In this document: positions 1-10,767 of the stretch, one piece after another | Numbering within the stretch: the first letter of the stretch is position 1 | Layout: each line of letters starts with the position of its first letter | NCBI GenBank assembly: GCA_025594325.1 | Contig: JANHCV010000013.1 | Span: 1,116,001-1,180,000, forward strand | DNA length: 64,000 bases | Origin: Blastocladiella emersonii ATCC 22665 | Lineage: Eukaryota > Blastocladiomycota > Blastocladiomycetes > Blastocladiales > Blastocladiaceae | Direction of reading: 5' to 3' | Notes under the pieces: generated by a model | Databases searched by the model: none | Told to the model about the DNA's origin: nothing | Seen by the model: only the letters and a program-made list of their open reading frames with translations | Position numbers and translations under genes: made by a program

Positions 1-231
1 AGTTGCGTGATCGGGTCATCGTGGTTGACCATGAGCCCTAAGTTGGGTACCCCAGTCTGCATGCCGGCGTCTTCAACGGCATTCAATCGTCCCTCGCGGT
101 ACTCAACAGGAACGAAATTTGAGCGTAGCAACACGAGCACCTCAAACGAGTTGCTGGCGGACACGAGATGCATGTCGTCGAGCGACAAAGAGCTTAAGCG
201 GGCAACAATTTCCAGTCGCTCGACAAGCTTG
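1..231 (-). CDS. Partial unknown protein, cut by window edge
   Basis: An open minus-strand reading frame runs off the left edge. Going inward from a possible acceptor (CCAAG on the minus strand, exon from 231) it reads KLVERLEIVARLSS, then a hydrophobic stretch around EVLVLLRSNFVPVEYREGRL, then MQTGVPNLGLMVNHDDP. The composition looks like a real protein rather than a GC shadow, and no stop interrupts it to base 1. A candidate first exon begins with an ATG near 367 on the minus strand and ends at a GTGAGT donor near 302, but its phase does not fit this acceptor, so the 5' end is unresolved. I do not recognise the family. It lies head to head with the FBL-A pseudogene at 671. Confidence 0.35.
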
Positions 232-670
232 CTTGGTTGCGATGCAGAGCAGCAACACGTCAAGCCAGATCGGACGGCGGGAGAGTGTCTCACTCACCAC
301 TGAGCATCCCCGCGGCGCGACCTTGAGTCCACCTGAAGTGCACGCTGCTAGGGCTAGTGAAAGACATGGCGGGGGGCCGTGTCACGGAGCCGCGGGAAGT
401 CAGGAGCGACCAGCGACGGCAACCGAGGGTCGATGCCGGGTGGATCGATCAAGCCGGCCTGCACCGGCACCTGTCTCATAAACTCGCAAAGCAAACGTTG
501 CATGCAGTGGAAGCCGTGTTCCTCGGCGTTGCATGGCAGTGAGGTTGCGTGAAGAGAGCGGTGGCCTTGGAACGGCCGCCTCGCCGAGAAGCTCGCCGAG
601 TCACCACAGCGGCGCGTCGTGTCTCAGCCCCCGAGCGCTCACCAGAACACCGCCCATGAAGCAATTCGTC
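232..670. other. Intergenic, probable divergent promoter region
   Basis: About 440 bases between the partial minus-strand gene and the first FBL-A pseudogene. Apart from the possible short first exon noted for the edge gene I see no coding signal. None of the composite MluI/E-box sites found elsewhere is present here. Confidence 0.4.
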
Positions 671-3010
671 ATGAAACACTCCGTGCATTAGGACGAGGGA
701 CCACCAGACAGACGCTTTTTATCGTTGTTGGGGCTCCCGAGCGAGTTGCTTACTGTCGTCCTACGGCTATCGACGGCCCGAGCGGCAGTCCCTACGGCGT
801 CGCTTGAGCTGGCCGTAAGTTGTCGCGACCGGTTGGTCTTAACGATTTGGACTGCCCGTGAACTTCTTAGACTTGCGTTGTCGTGCAAAACCCGTCGCGC
901 AGGCAAAGAGCAGCCGCCCAGTTCGGACGAAAAACTGCTCGACTGCGACGAAATATTCTCCTGGGCGTATTCCGAGTTGGATTATCAGCTTCAGCGCTCT
1001 CGCCGGGCTCATGCGAAAGTGGGGGAGCACGACGTGCTCGTTGCGACGCTTAGTTCACTCTTCCGCGCCATCCTTTCATGTGCAGGCACTCTAGCCCATG
1101 CTCAGATCTTTGGCAAAAGTGCTGAACAGGTCGCCCAAATCCTGGCCCTCGTCTATGAAAAGTTATCGGACGACCATTTGCCAACCTCGCCCTACGCGTA
1201 TCCGCCTGCCGTGATCATTCGTGTGCTTTTGGCTGCGGTTTCGCTCGACGAACGGCCTCTGCTCGAATTTGTCCTTGGGGGAAATGGAGCAGCGGTGGCC
1301 TCAGCTTCTTGGCGCGCGGCTATCGTGGTTCATGTGGGACGGACTCGCTCTCTTTTGCCCGACTTTTTGTGTCGACGTCGTCAACTTCTTGGACGCACAG
1401 TACCTTTCATCGTACAAGCCAACTCTGACCGACTTTCTTTCTTTCGCCGCGGCCGCGCACTGGAAGCCTGCTCCTCTCGAGCTCCTCCTTGACCCGCGGT
1501 TTGGAGCGACGCCTGACGAGGTGCTCGAGTTTCTATCGATCGAGCCTATTCTCGATCTCACGTTCGAACCGCTAGAGGAATATCCCCCGCCCGAGACCGA
1601 CGGTCTTTCACAAGTGGTGGCAGTGTTTCTTTCGCGCGGTTACACTCTCCCCAGCAACCTCATGGCCGCAGTCGTGTGCGGACTCGTTCGGCACGACCCA
1701 TCCGCACTTACCCAGCTCTTAGTTCGGTTCGGCGATCCGGTGCGTGTGACGCTTTCCTCAGAACAGCTCAGTCGGGCCAGTCATTCGATTGATAACTGGT
1801 TTGACCCACCCGACGAGGAGTTTGGCGATGACAAGATGCTTGAAGTCGATGTTCTCGCCCCGCTCATCACTCACGGCTTGCTTCAACCTCCAGTAATTGG
1901 TCAAATCCTCGCCCGCGGGTTCGACGACCCTTACGTATGCGACGATTCCGAGGAGCTTCGTTCAATTGTTCCGCACTCAATTTGGGATGATGTCCTCGTC
2001 GCGGGTACTTTTGTCCCAGTGAATTGGCATGTCTGATTGCTGAAGCTGACTCGTGACCTCGCACACGACCTTGCCTAGCCTTTGCCGACTACACACCAGT
2101 TTACGAAGAGAGTGTAACGCGAGAGCTCGCCCAGCTCACCCGCGAAACTTCCTCGTCCAACCTTGTCCCACGGATCGCAGCGACTCTCGAGTCACGCAAT
2201 GGCTTCCGCTCCGCTTCATTCATCAACGCTTTCCTCGATGGCCAGACCAACACCGACGAAGAGCTGCTTGAGATCTTATCCATTTTCGGACCGCACCTTG
2301 CGCGCGAGCCAGTGGAGAGACTTTCTTTGTATTGGGAGCAAACGTTCGCCACTGCTTGCTTGGTCGAGGCGACACTCTCTCGGCCGCAGTTGCGGGAGCG
2401 TGCAGTCAAACTTGTACGCAAAACGGGCGCCGCCGGACACATGGTCAGCGCCGTTGTTGCGGTCCGCCTAGTATTTCTTGACATGCTGCCCGGGGAGCTT
2501 TCCTCCCACTGTCAAACGTGTCCTGGCTGCTCGACAACGACTGCAACAACGTGGCACGATTCTTTCACTCAGCTTGTTGCTGAATCCCCTCGCGGATCCG
2601 CCATGGAGAATCTTCTCTCGGCCTTTGTGAATTCTACGAGGTACATGGGCAGCGACGATGAGGATGATGACATCTCTCCTCGCTATCGATACGGTCACCA
2701 CGTTTGCGCAAATCGCCGCCATGTCAGCGATGTGACCAGATTTGTACTCGGTGCGCTGCTTCGGCACGACGCGACGCTCATTGTCAAACTATTCGAGCTT
2801 CGCGCTCCGTTCTCGACCAAACTTTCGAAGTCGTTTCCCGCTGGCTCCCTGGACGGCTCCGTGACGAAAAAACAGATCCGCAAACTCGTCAATGTCCAGG
2901 GAACCTGCCAGCGCCACCTCGCTGAACTCCAGCGCCTCGCCCCTGCAAAGTACGCGTCGGCTATGCTTCCTCGGGCCGAGAACGGCGGGAAACATGTACC
3001 CGCCTCTTGA
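671..3010 (+). pseudogene. FBL-A family pseudogene (copy A1)
   Basis: Two-exon member of the FBL-A family: exon 1 671-2004, intron 2005-2078 (GTACTT...CCTAG, phase 1), exon 2 2079-3010. It aligns along its whole length with the intact copy at 14404-16727: LPSELLTVVLRL (F-box-like start), WTARELLRL, the FADYTPVYEES start of exon 2, RAVKLVRKTGAAGHMVSA, the CPGC motif, and GSLDGSVTK near the end. Two lesions break it. A TAG at 689-691 stands where the intact copy has TTG, seven codons after the ATG. A one-base excess in the GGGGG run at 1277-1281 shifts the frame between LLEFVLG and EMEQRWPQ. The rest of both exons stays open, so decay is recent or one lesion is a sequencing error. Function of the family is unknown. 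Confidence 0.8.
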
Positions 3011-3533
3011 TCCCGATGTAAAGATTATACAGTTTTTTTTTCACGTCGCAGGGAGCCGTGGCAATAAAAGAAAACTCGGACGCATGAGCTGGCACGTATC
3101 GCTCATGAGGTCGCTAGGTACGTCGACGACGGTCGGCGACGCAGCGGCGACCGCTGAATGTATGAAGCCATTCATGGTAGCAATGGGAAAAAAAGTCTGG
3201 GGGCGTTGTGGGCTGGCGAGGAGCGCAGCGGAAGAAGGCATCGAGCGTGACGTGGCATGAGATCGCGCTCGACGCGTCGGGCACGCGTTCCTCATATCAC
3301 ATGATTCTCCGACGCGTCCCCAAACCCGTCTCGAAATTATGCCCTCGCAGCGCGATCGCCCGCGACATGGTGTAGCGTTCGAAAAGGTTGTTTCGTGCTG
3401 CCTAAGCTCCGAATCATCAGCGTCGAGGCAATGTCAAATGTATGTAACGTCCCGTCATCGATTCAAGTCAGTCGTTCATGCATGGCGTACGGGAAGATAT
3501 CCAGTACACCTCCCAGTTGAGCACGATCGTCCC
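3011..3533. other. Convergent intergenic region with ACGCGT boxes
   Basis: Region between the 3' ends of two converging FBL pseudogenes. It has a T-run near 3030 and an ACGCGT-rich patch around 3265-3320 that includes ATCACATGATT, a diverged form of the MluI-box plus E-box combination seen elsewhere in the window. No convincing coding sequence. Confidence 0.45.
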
Positions 3534-4655
3534 CTACTCACTATCGGAGGAAGAGGATTCGTCATCGAGCGAAGCCGCGGCCAGCACGTCAAGAACCTGC
3601 GATGGAACGGGGCTGTGCACCGCGGTGAATCCGGGCACCCACTGCGGGTCCGCGCGAGCAAATGAATTGAGCAGGAAGCACGTCGGGCCTCCGTTGGATG
3701 CCTCCGAGGCACAGCACGCTCGCTTGTGTACGGCTTCGCTTGCCTCGCGACAAAGCGCGTTCGCCAAGTTGACGGCGAGCATACGGGCGGGGCAGTTGAG
3801 CGAGCAGCCCAGCCTCATGTGTTGAGAATGCACCCCGACGTGGCGCACCATGGACGGAAAGCGGTCGAGCAGGGCGGTGAGCGTATCGCGATACGCAGCT
3901 TGGTGTGTGAAGGGGCATCTGGCACAAAGCATCAAGCCTGGGCAAGTGAGATCAGATGCGACCGTGCCGTTTGCGGACGTCCAAAGCATTTGCTTGAGCC
4001 AGCAAGCCGCAGTGCCAGTGTTGGAGATGATGTCGAGCGTAAAGGCCCGCGTGTCGGCCGAGCTGATGGCCGCCGTGGCGATGAGGGCGAGTAAGGTCGA
4101 ACACCTGGTCGGCAAGGCGTGGATGTTGTAGTTGATGCTGCGAAACACTTGGCTTGCGATGTAAAGCAGGTCAATGGGCTCCGCAGTCACGCGATGGCCG
4201 AGTAGACGCGTGAGAGCGTGAAGCGGTGAGTCTCCAGGCATGCCCAAACAATTGAGGATCGCCTTGACAAAGGCATCGTTGAAATCCTCGGGCCCGGACT
4301 CGGATGCGAAGCGAAGCAAGACTTGCAAATAGGTCGGGGCAAGGAACATCTTGCTCTGAATGCGGTCGTTCTGCGGTCCCAAGATCGCGACACGAATCAC
4401 TACACGCGCGGACACGACATGCAACCGTCAACGAAGCTCACTCAATTCGACAATGGCGAGACGTACCTTCGTTGACTGTCGAGGTCCACTTCTCGTCCCC
4501 GAGATGCGCACGCATCAAGCCGAACCACGCCGCGACAACAAAGTCCGGAATGAATGGGACGGCGAGCTGCGACCCCAGCAACTGTCATGACAAGGGGCTC
4601 GTCGCTTCCAAAGCCTAACCAACATCTAAGCTTTGATCGACTCGAGAACAATGGG

Positions 4656-6107
4656 GGTAACCGTGCGGCCGCGTCACGACCCGGAACGCGCCGTGCCCTG
4701 CCAGTTCCTCCCTCCTCCCCTCGCAGTCCTGTTTTTAAGTGCAGCTTGTCGTTTTGTTTTTAACCGGGCGTTTCAAGGCTAGCGAAACTGAGCGAGAGTC
4801 GTGGCACGGCGGGTTGCGAGACGGGGTGCGAGACGCGTCGCGAAAACACGTGTCGGTCACGCGCACGTGACACAGCTTGGCTTGGACTTTGGCGCGACCG
4901 CGCGTCGGGCAAGCGAGTGACTCTTCGCCGCGCCGCGGTCGGTCCCCGCTCTCTCGCTCATCACCACTCGCTGCAATGTATCACCCGTCCGCCAACGAAG
5001 CACCCTATGACCTCGACGCACGGCAACCACGCGGCCACCGTCAACAGGTACGCGTCGCGTCCCGCTGCCGCGGCCCCCGCCGCGCGCTTGGCTCCCATCG
5101 CGCCGACTGTCGTTTTGGGCTCTCGGGGCGGTGCGCCCGGCGTGGTGCGCATCATCCACTGCTCGCTCCACCGTCGACGCACCGTGAGACCAGCGGCGTC
5201 GTCGCCGCCACGCGTGCGCGCCGTCGTGCGCGCGCTCCGCCGCGCTCATCCTTCGGGTGCGGCACGGCGCAGCGCAGGGTGATCCACCGGGCTACCAGCC
5301 GCGTGCGTGCTCGTCAAAGGTGCTGACACCTGTGCGGTGCCCATGTAGCCGTCGGCGCGCGTCCGCCACCAGGGACTCGACATTTGAAGACTCATGGACC
5401 TGAGACCATCGAGCAAGCCTCGCTCGCGACGGTACACCGTCTCCGCCACACCACCACCGCGTGTCTCATGCACTCACGCTGCACGCTCGCGCCAGTAGCG
5501 CCGACAGGCTCGCTCAAGTTATTCGACCGCGGCCACCGCGTGCGTCAAGTCCCAGTCGCAGGTACGCTCGACACTTCTCGTCGCTGCGCAAGAGTTGGCG
5601 CGCGTCTGACATGCTCGCTCGCATTGCTCCTGATAGCCCCTCGTGAGCCACTGGTCTCTCGCTACACTATCGACCCGCCGCCTCTCAACGGATGAACAAC
5701 TGGCGCGCAGCATCCGCAAGCTGTAGGGTGCCGATTTCCAAGACGACACGGTACGCTCTCATCACACGCCGCTCGAGGCGAAGCGCGACTCACATGAGCT
5801 CTCGGACCTTTCTTGCTTGTAGCAGCGATCTCTGACCACCATCTCGCCCGGCCGGTTTCTGTACTCGGGGTCGTGGCGCGACCTGACCGCGGATCGCAAT
5901 AGGTGCGACGCGCACGCGGTTCGGGTCACGGGCGGCGGCTCCGAGTGCGGAGACCTGGTGCTGGCGACGGCGTCTGCGGTCCGCTCGAGTACCTGCTTGT
6001 CGTGCATCGTCGCCGCGCACGGGCCGGGATTCCGACTCGCATGCCACGCGACCCGCGGCGGTGGCGACCTGACCTGTATCTGAGATCTCCCTGTACGCAA
6101 TACACTC
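4656..6107. mobile_element. Inserted segment in exon 1 of copy B0, nature unknown
   Basis: GC-rich DNA that interrupts the FBL-B gene between its QVLDWL part and its GLMRAHLGDEKW part. It carries a composite MluI/E-box site at 4830-4852, followed about 125 bp later by an ATG (4977) and a short possible coding region with GTACG and TGTAG splice-like signals, but I could not assemble a convincing gene. No clear terminal inverted repeat or target duplication was found, so the mobile origin rests only on its position inside a gene remnant. Confidence 0.4.
4830..4852 (+). promoter_or_regulatory. Composite MluI-box/E-box site
   Basis: GAGACGCGTC, then GCGAAAA, then CACGTG, with the E-box starting 17 bp after the first base. 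A second CACGTG-like site (GCACGTGAC) follows near 4861. The same arrangement occurs at 8360 (inverted) and 59673. Confidence 0.6.
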
Positions 6108-6359
6108 GCAAATTTGCACCAAAACGCAGTCCCCATCTTGAGAATATGCCATCAATTTGCGGCCAACCGGATCGCTCTCCTCGCCAATTGGCCATCAAAT
6201 CTCCCATCAACTTTCAGCATATTGGACGGCAATTGGTTGCAAATTCGCTGTCCGAGCCGACCCGCGGGCCGACGCTCAATTTGGTGCAAATTTGCTCAGG
6301 TTTAAAATTTGCCTCCAAACCGTGTAAATTGGCCGCAAATTCGCAAGGCCCGGATTTGC
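6108..6359. repeat. GCAAATT-rich island, MITE-like
   Basis: A 250-base AT-rich island in GC-rich surroundings, dense in AATTTGC and its complement GCAAATT (at least eight occurrences). The 13-mer AATTTGCGGCCAA at 6154-6166 recurs inverted at 6329-6341, so the island could fold into a long hairpin. Both ends begin with CGCAAAT when read inward. It abuts the FBL-B exon-1 remnant exactly where homology stops. This looks like a small non-autonomous element or the subterminal region of the segment to its left. Confidence 0.5.
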
Positions 6360-7002
6360 GATGGAGAGCAGTTGGGCCACAGCGAGAAACCAGTTGAACG
6401 AGCGGGCGCGTGTACACAGGACAGGAGTTGGTCCACCCGTGAGCTACGAGCCAATCAAGGACTTGCATCGCTGTAGCCGTCGCCGTTGAGCGCGAAAAAG
6501 CTTCAAGTGCAAGGTAGGTGGCAGGTTTGAACCGGAAAAACTTGATTACGACCGGCACGTCGAGACCAATGCGTGGGTCGAGAAGGGTTCAAGAGCATTG
6601 TAATCCCAGCGCGAAACCGCCGAGTAAACAAGAAACTCGACCAGTGTGAGCCGATGGCTGGTCGTACCGGGTCGGTCGGGAAAGTCGCCCTCGTGGATCG
6701 CAAACTCGCCCTCCTCCTCGTCCCAAAAGTCGTACATCCAGCCTTCGTTATCGCCGCCCGAAGCAAGGCGCATGTGTGCGGTCCAGATACCCCACGGCCG
6801 CGTGACCTGCAACAAGAGCGGCCACGTTTCTGCCAAATCCGACAGAAGTCGGCGGAAAACTGAGTTCCGTCGAGTGCCGATAGTCGCGAGAAGTAGCTCC
6901 ACGTAATCAAGAGGCTGAAGCTGAGGGAACTGAGTATTGGCGGTGCGAAAGAGCCTGGGGATTAGTTGCTTCTTCTCCACGCACAGTGAAAAGGGCCCCG
7001 GG

Positions 7003-7250
7003 CTCCAAAGGATACAAAGGATTGGCAAAGTCCCTTTGGAGTTTACTTTGCGTTTCCTTTGGACGGAACACTTCTAAGTCACTTTGGAGTCCTTTGCGGC
7101 GACTGAGTTACTTTGAAAACTTTGGGTGAGAGCCGGTTCAAGTCGCTTTGAATCCTTTGGACTGCGGTTCCTTTTGCGCGGTTTTTGGCCTAAGCGTCCT
7201 CAAAGCTTCACAAAGGAATCCGTCCAAAGTATACAAAGGACCTTTGTATA
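7003..7250. repeat. Left CAAAGT/CAAAGG subterminal island
   Basis: More than a dozen CAAAG or CTTTG words in both orientations within 250 bases, starting at the left terminal repeat. Mirrors the island at 10325-10533. Confidence 0.7.
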
Positions 7251-9140
7251 GGGATCACGGGACGCAAAAAAAAAGCGGGTACTGCGACGACCGCCGCCGC
7301 CACGACCACGACCACGGTCCGCCCGCACCGCACCCGCGCCGCGCCCGCGTTGAGCCCATGCACGCGCGCGCGCCGCTGCCGCGGTCCTCGCGCCGCCGCC
7401 GTCACTCGCGGGCGTGGTCATCTTGAAGCACTTGACGCGCTCGGTCGAGGCTACAGCGGGGCGAGCGCGGGAGACCGAGGTGAGGAGCGGGATCGAGGGA
7501 GCTGTCGTGCAAGCAGAGCGAGAACGTACCCGTGTCGCGCCCGCCTTGGCCGCCGCGGCACCTGAGCGCTCGAATAGAAGGAACGGATCGCGGCAGGCGC
7601 CGAGTTAGTCATCGCCGCGCTGGTGGAGGCGAGAAGCGCGATCGTACCGAGACCGCACGCGACTTCGTCAAGCTTGAGCGCTGAGTTGGCACCGTCTCCG
7701 CGCGTCTAGACGGGCAGCGAGCGCGAGCGATCGGACGTGAGACACTGAGCTGCGACCCAGCGCGCTTGCAGGAGACGTACCCGCTCGCCGTGGTCGTGTC
7801 GGCAACCGACGCGGCTGCGCTACGCGGGCCACTCAGCGCGGGTGCGGGGCGCGCGAGCTACGGGATCGTGACGAGAGCGAGTGAGACACACTGCGCGGGC
7901 GCGGATGTGCGAGAGACGGCGAGCAGGGCGGCGGCGGAGCGGCATCCACGTCAGTCTCGCGCCCATCACCACGAGAGGTGGGCGGGCGGGCGACCGACGT
8001 CGCCGTCGCGCGCGTGCGCCGTGACGAGCGAGTCGCGGGGACGCGCACCGTGACGTGGAGCCAAGCGTGCGAGGGCGGGTGCGCGTCGTCGTGTAGCGTC
8101 GATCGGTCGGGCGGCAAGCTCCACTTGGTCGGCGGGCGCGGGTCGAGTGTGCAGCGACGGCGGCGTGGAGCGGCGGATGGGATGGCGGCGGCGGCGAGCG
8201 TGTGCGGGAACGTCAGTCGGTGCAAGGGGACCCGCCCGCTTATGTAGGGGCGGGGCGGGAGCGAGCGAGCGGGCGGGGCGGGCGGCCGCGGAAGCGCAGA
8301 GTCCACCGCCGAAGCGGCGAAGCGGCCAACGCGCAGCGCGTTGATCAAAAAACGCGCATCACGTGTTTTCGCGACGCGTCTCGCACTGTCTCGCGCGTCC
8401 GCCCCGAGCCGCACCCGACGCGTCCGCGCCACCACGGACCACCATAAGCGATGCAGAAAAGCAATCGTAGATACTCAAACGTTGGCCCTCGTGCCCGTAA
8501 GGAAACAGAACGCACTGCCTCGCAGACTCGTCACTCACCACGACTCGCGAGACGTCTTGGTGCTCGCGCGCAAACTACTATCCACCCTCAAAAACGCACC
8601 ACCTGGAATTCCCTCATCACCCGCACCAACGGTACTGCTGGCTGGGGCTGCGGGGGCGCGTCGAAGCGCGCGTGAATCGGATCGCCCCAGTTGACCCCAG
8701 CGAGCTTGCGAATCCACTCCTAAGCGATGTCTAACGGACGCACCTAGTCAGGCATCGCAGCGTCGGTCACCCAAGGAACGAGTGTTGTGGATGGAAGGCG
8801 ACGAAGCGTCAGAAAAACGACGGATGGCGGACGAGCGCGGCCGAGCGCGGCGAAGTCCAGAAATGGAGTCCGCGACGGGGCTGGCTGCAGGTTGGCTGCC
8901 ACCGGGCCGGCCGCCGCACGTCTTCTCTCCCGAACCCCGACACACCAGCGACGCGGGACCTTTGTCACTTACTGCAAATGCATCAACAACATTAAAGCCT
9001 TCTCTAGACCGCGCCATTTGGGCGAACCTGTACCTCTTGTCAGCTCGACCAGGCCGCCACACAGCGCCACCCTTACGCTGCTTCAGGCGATTTCTGACCG
9101 GCTACTACCCGGAAAGCAAGGATCTTAAGTCAGACAAGTT
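7251..9140. other. Interior of the 3.5-kb element, no gene recognised
   Basis: Extremely GC-rich DNA. Long frames exist on both strands but read as Arg/Ala/Pro shadow sequence with no recognisable domain. The only clear signal is an inverted composite MluI/E-box site at 8360-8382. A TATTTATAAGG box at 9147-9157 follows and may belong to the frame at 9306. Confidence 0.45.
8360..8382 (-). promoter_or_regulatory. Composite MluI-box/E-box site (inverted)
   Basis: CACGTG, TTTTCGC, GACGCGTCTC: the exact reverse of the site at 4830, with the same 17-bp register. Confidence 0.6.
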
Positions 9141-9305
9141 CTAAGCTATTTATAAGGCCTTCGAGTGCACCACGAGGCGCCCCCAGTGTACCCTTCCTTG
9201 TTCCGCATTGTCAGCGATCTATGGGGAGCGGGTGATGCTCGTTCGCTAGTATCGTTTTCCTAATCGCCCAATTGTAACGGTCGCCGTGGTGGAGCGCGCG
9301 GTTGA

Positions 9306-10205
9306 CGAATTTCACGACCTTACGGCCGCCATCAGAGGCTCGACCAGACGATCCGCGCCGCCGTGGCCGCCGTGCCGCGCATCGCCACGCTGCTGCCCGG
9401 CCGACGGGGGTCCAACTCGGGCGAGGCCCACGTCGAGCACCGGACCACGACCGCGCACCCACTCTCCACCGACCTCGCCGCAGCGTTCACGTCCTTTTCG
9501 CATGCGGTGCTTCTCGAGCCCAACGGATCGGCGGCTACGGAGGATTCGATCGGGTACTCGTGGTTCCGCCGCAAGCTGCGGCTCGACGTCGAGGTGCTCT
9601 CGCGCAACGCTTACCATGCGTCCGTGTCCGTGTTCCACTCGGCGACGCTGTCGAGCGTGCCGCTCCAGTGTCGCGAGGACGCTGTCGTCCGCGTCGTGAT
9701 CCCCACGACAGTGGCGGATCGCATGTTCTTGGTCGCCGGCGCGTTCCCCGCGCTGGACCGCTACACGCGGTTCGTGATGCCGGAACCGGACCCGGCCATG
9801 TCGTCCATCTACGGCCAAATCACCGACTTTTTCAAGCTCGACGGCGTCGCGTTTGCCGCGCTGAACCCGCTCGCCATGCACCCGCTGCGCCACCACGACC
9901 TCAATCCGGCGGCCGCGACGCGGGCGGTGGTGGCGGGTATTAGCCGCGTGCGCTACGTTAACATCACGCGGCCCATTGTCGTGCCGATCCGCGCTATTCG
10001 CGACCGCGCGTGCGTGTGCCCTGACGAGCGGCGGCCACCGCTGGCGGCTCGCGACGCGCCCGCCGACAACGAGTTTGTGTGGACCATCTCGCGCGTCCCG
10101 ATCCCGCGGCACAGCGAGCTTGACACGGCCGGCGCGGGCGATCCGGCCATGGAACCGCATGGCGGGACAGGGGCGGGGGCCAACGGTGGCAACGACTTTA
10201 ACTGA
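9306..10205 (+). CDS. Unrecognised protein inside the 3.5-kb element
   Basis: A 900-base open frame with strong third-position GC bias and a protein-like composition: RLDQTIRAAVAAVPRIATLL, DSIGYSWFRRKLRLDVEVLSRN, TTVADRMFLVAGAFPALDRY, YVNITRPIVVPIRAI, then a Gly/Asn-rich end. The first in-frame ATG is only at 9723, so the true start is missing or lies in an upstream exon. CATCAG at 9330-9335 could be an acceptor in the right phase, and a TATTTATAAGG box lies at 9147. I do not recognise the family. It sits just inside the right subterminal island, as cargo or as a decayed element gene. Confidence 0.45.
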   Translation, partial: RISRPYGRHQRLDQTIRAAVAAVPRIATLLPGRRGSNSGEAHVEHRTTTAHPLSTDLAAAFTSFSHAVLLEPNGSAATEDSIGYSWFRRKLRLDVEVLSRNAYHASVSVFHSATLSSVPLQCREDAVVRVVIPTTVADRMFLVAGAFPALDRYTRFVMPEPDPAMSSIYGQITDFFKLDGVAFAALNPLAMHPLRHHDLNPAAATRAVVAGISRVRYVNITRPIVVPIRAIRDRACVCPDERRPPLAARDAPADNEFVWTISRVPIPRHSELDTAGAGDPAMEPHGGTGAGANGGNDFN

Positions 10206-10324
10206 AGCGATAAATAATTGTTTCTGCTGCTACTTCAATGCAGTGCCGACCCATCAGCGAGCGGATCAGGCGGCGAATCTGCTGCTCGCCGCCGCGACCA
10301 GCTATCCGAACCACTAAGTGCAGC

Positions 10325-10533
10325 AACGTAACTTTGCGCTCCGGGTCCCATGGCACTTTGCGCGCGGGTTCAAAGTAAACGTTTCCAAAGTAATCTTGTT
10401 CAAGGCCGCAAAGTAATCCCTTGCGCAAAGAAACTTTGCATTACTTTGTTGGCCCAAAGTTACTTTGCAATCCTTTGCGGGTTTACTTTGTCGCCGCTAC
10501 AAAGGAACTTTGCCCCGCCTGTTCACTTTGAAG
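10325..10533. repeat. Right CAAAGT/TTACTTTG subterminal island
   Basis: About sixteen CAAAG or CTTTG words in 210 bases, many as AAAGTAA or TTACTTTG, ending at the right terminal repeat. Same word family as the left island at 7003-7250. Confidence 0.7.
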
Positions 10534-10767
10534 ATCGGGAGGATTGTAACCCGAGGGCGGAGGAAACTTCGTGCTGAGTTGCAAGACCTGCTGGAACGAC
10601 CAAGAAGCGTGTACGGCACGGTTATTGATAGCGTGGGCGAAAAGCTTGGACGAAGTCGCCACCGTGTGACGTGGTTGAGCGAGCTGGCACACAAGGTTCA
10701 AGGGCTCGAGCGGCACGTCGCCCATCGTGAGCGACGACAGGGCCGCGCGTTGCATTAGGTGTTTCAT

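Larger units (their letters stand above)
7003..10533. mobile_element. 3.5-kb element with imperfect TIRs inside copy B0
   Basis: The ends are related inverted repeats of about 37-39 bp. From the left end inward: CT-CCAAAG, then GGCAAAGT, C, CCTTTG, G, AG. From the right end inward: CT-TCAAAG, then GGCAAAGT, T, CCTTTG, T, AG. Both ends continue into 200-250 bases dense in CAAAGT/ACTTTG words, the usual look of subterminal repeats in cut-and-paste transposons. FBL-B exon 1 stops on one side and resumes on the other, with about 100 codons lost. No target duplication is obvious. No transposase was found inside, only one unrecognised reading frame (9306-10205), so it is probably non-autonomous. 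Superfamily not assigned. Confidence 0.65.
3534..10767 (-). pseudogene. FBL-B family gene split by insertions (copy B0)
   Basis: Read on the minus strand, the pieces of one FBL-B gene occur in the right order. The 5' end of exon 1 (10767-10534) reads MKHLMQRAAL, DVPLEPLNLVCQLAQPRHT, matching the starts of the copies at 33570, 36184 and 38663. The middle of exon 1 (about 6990-6359) reads DYVELLLATIG, LLSDLAETWPLLLQVTRPWG, QVLDWLVAHGWTN. The 3' end of exon 1 (about 4655-4467) ends GLMRAHLGDEKW at a GTACGT donor. Exon 2 (4399-3534) is fully open, 866 nt like exon 2 of copy B2, and ends in an acidic Ser tail. A 3.5-kb element separates the first two pieces, about 1.7 kb of other DNA separates the next two, and some exon-1 sequence is missing at each junction. 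A frame offset lies in the 4467-4655 piece. A splice-order match this complete makes the reconstruction strong, though the insertion limits are approximate. Confidence 0.85.

Noticed and set aside
725-1492. Treating the first FBL-A copy as a gene starting at TTG 725
   Set aside because: Homology continues upstream through a TAG and the frame breaks at 1277; it is a damaged copy of a longer gene.
4977-5280. A histone-like or small basic protein gene after the composite site
   Set aside because: No domain recognised, Ala/Arg-rich composition matches GC shadow, and splice model is ambiguous.
9312-10160. A 282-codon minus-strand frame opposite the element frame
   Set aside because: Arg/His/Val-rich shadow with less protein-like composition than the plus-strand frame.
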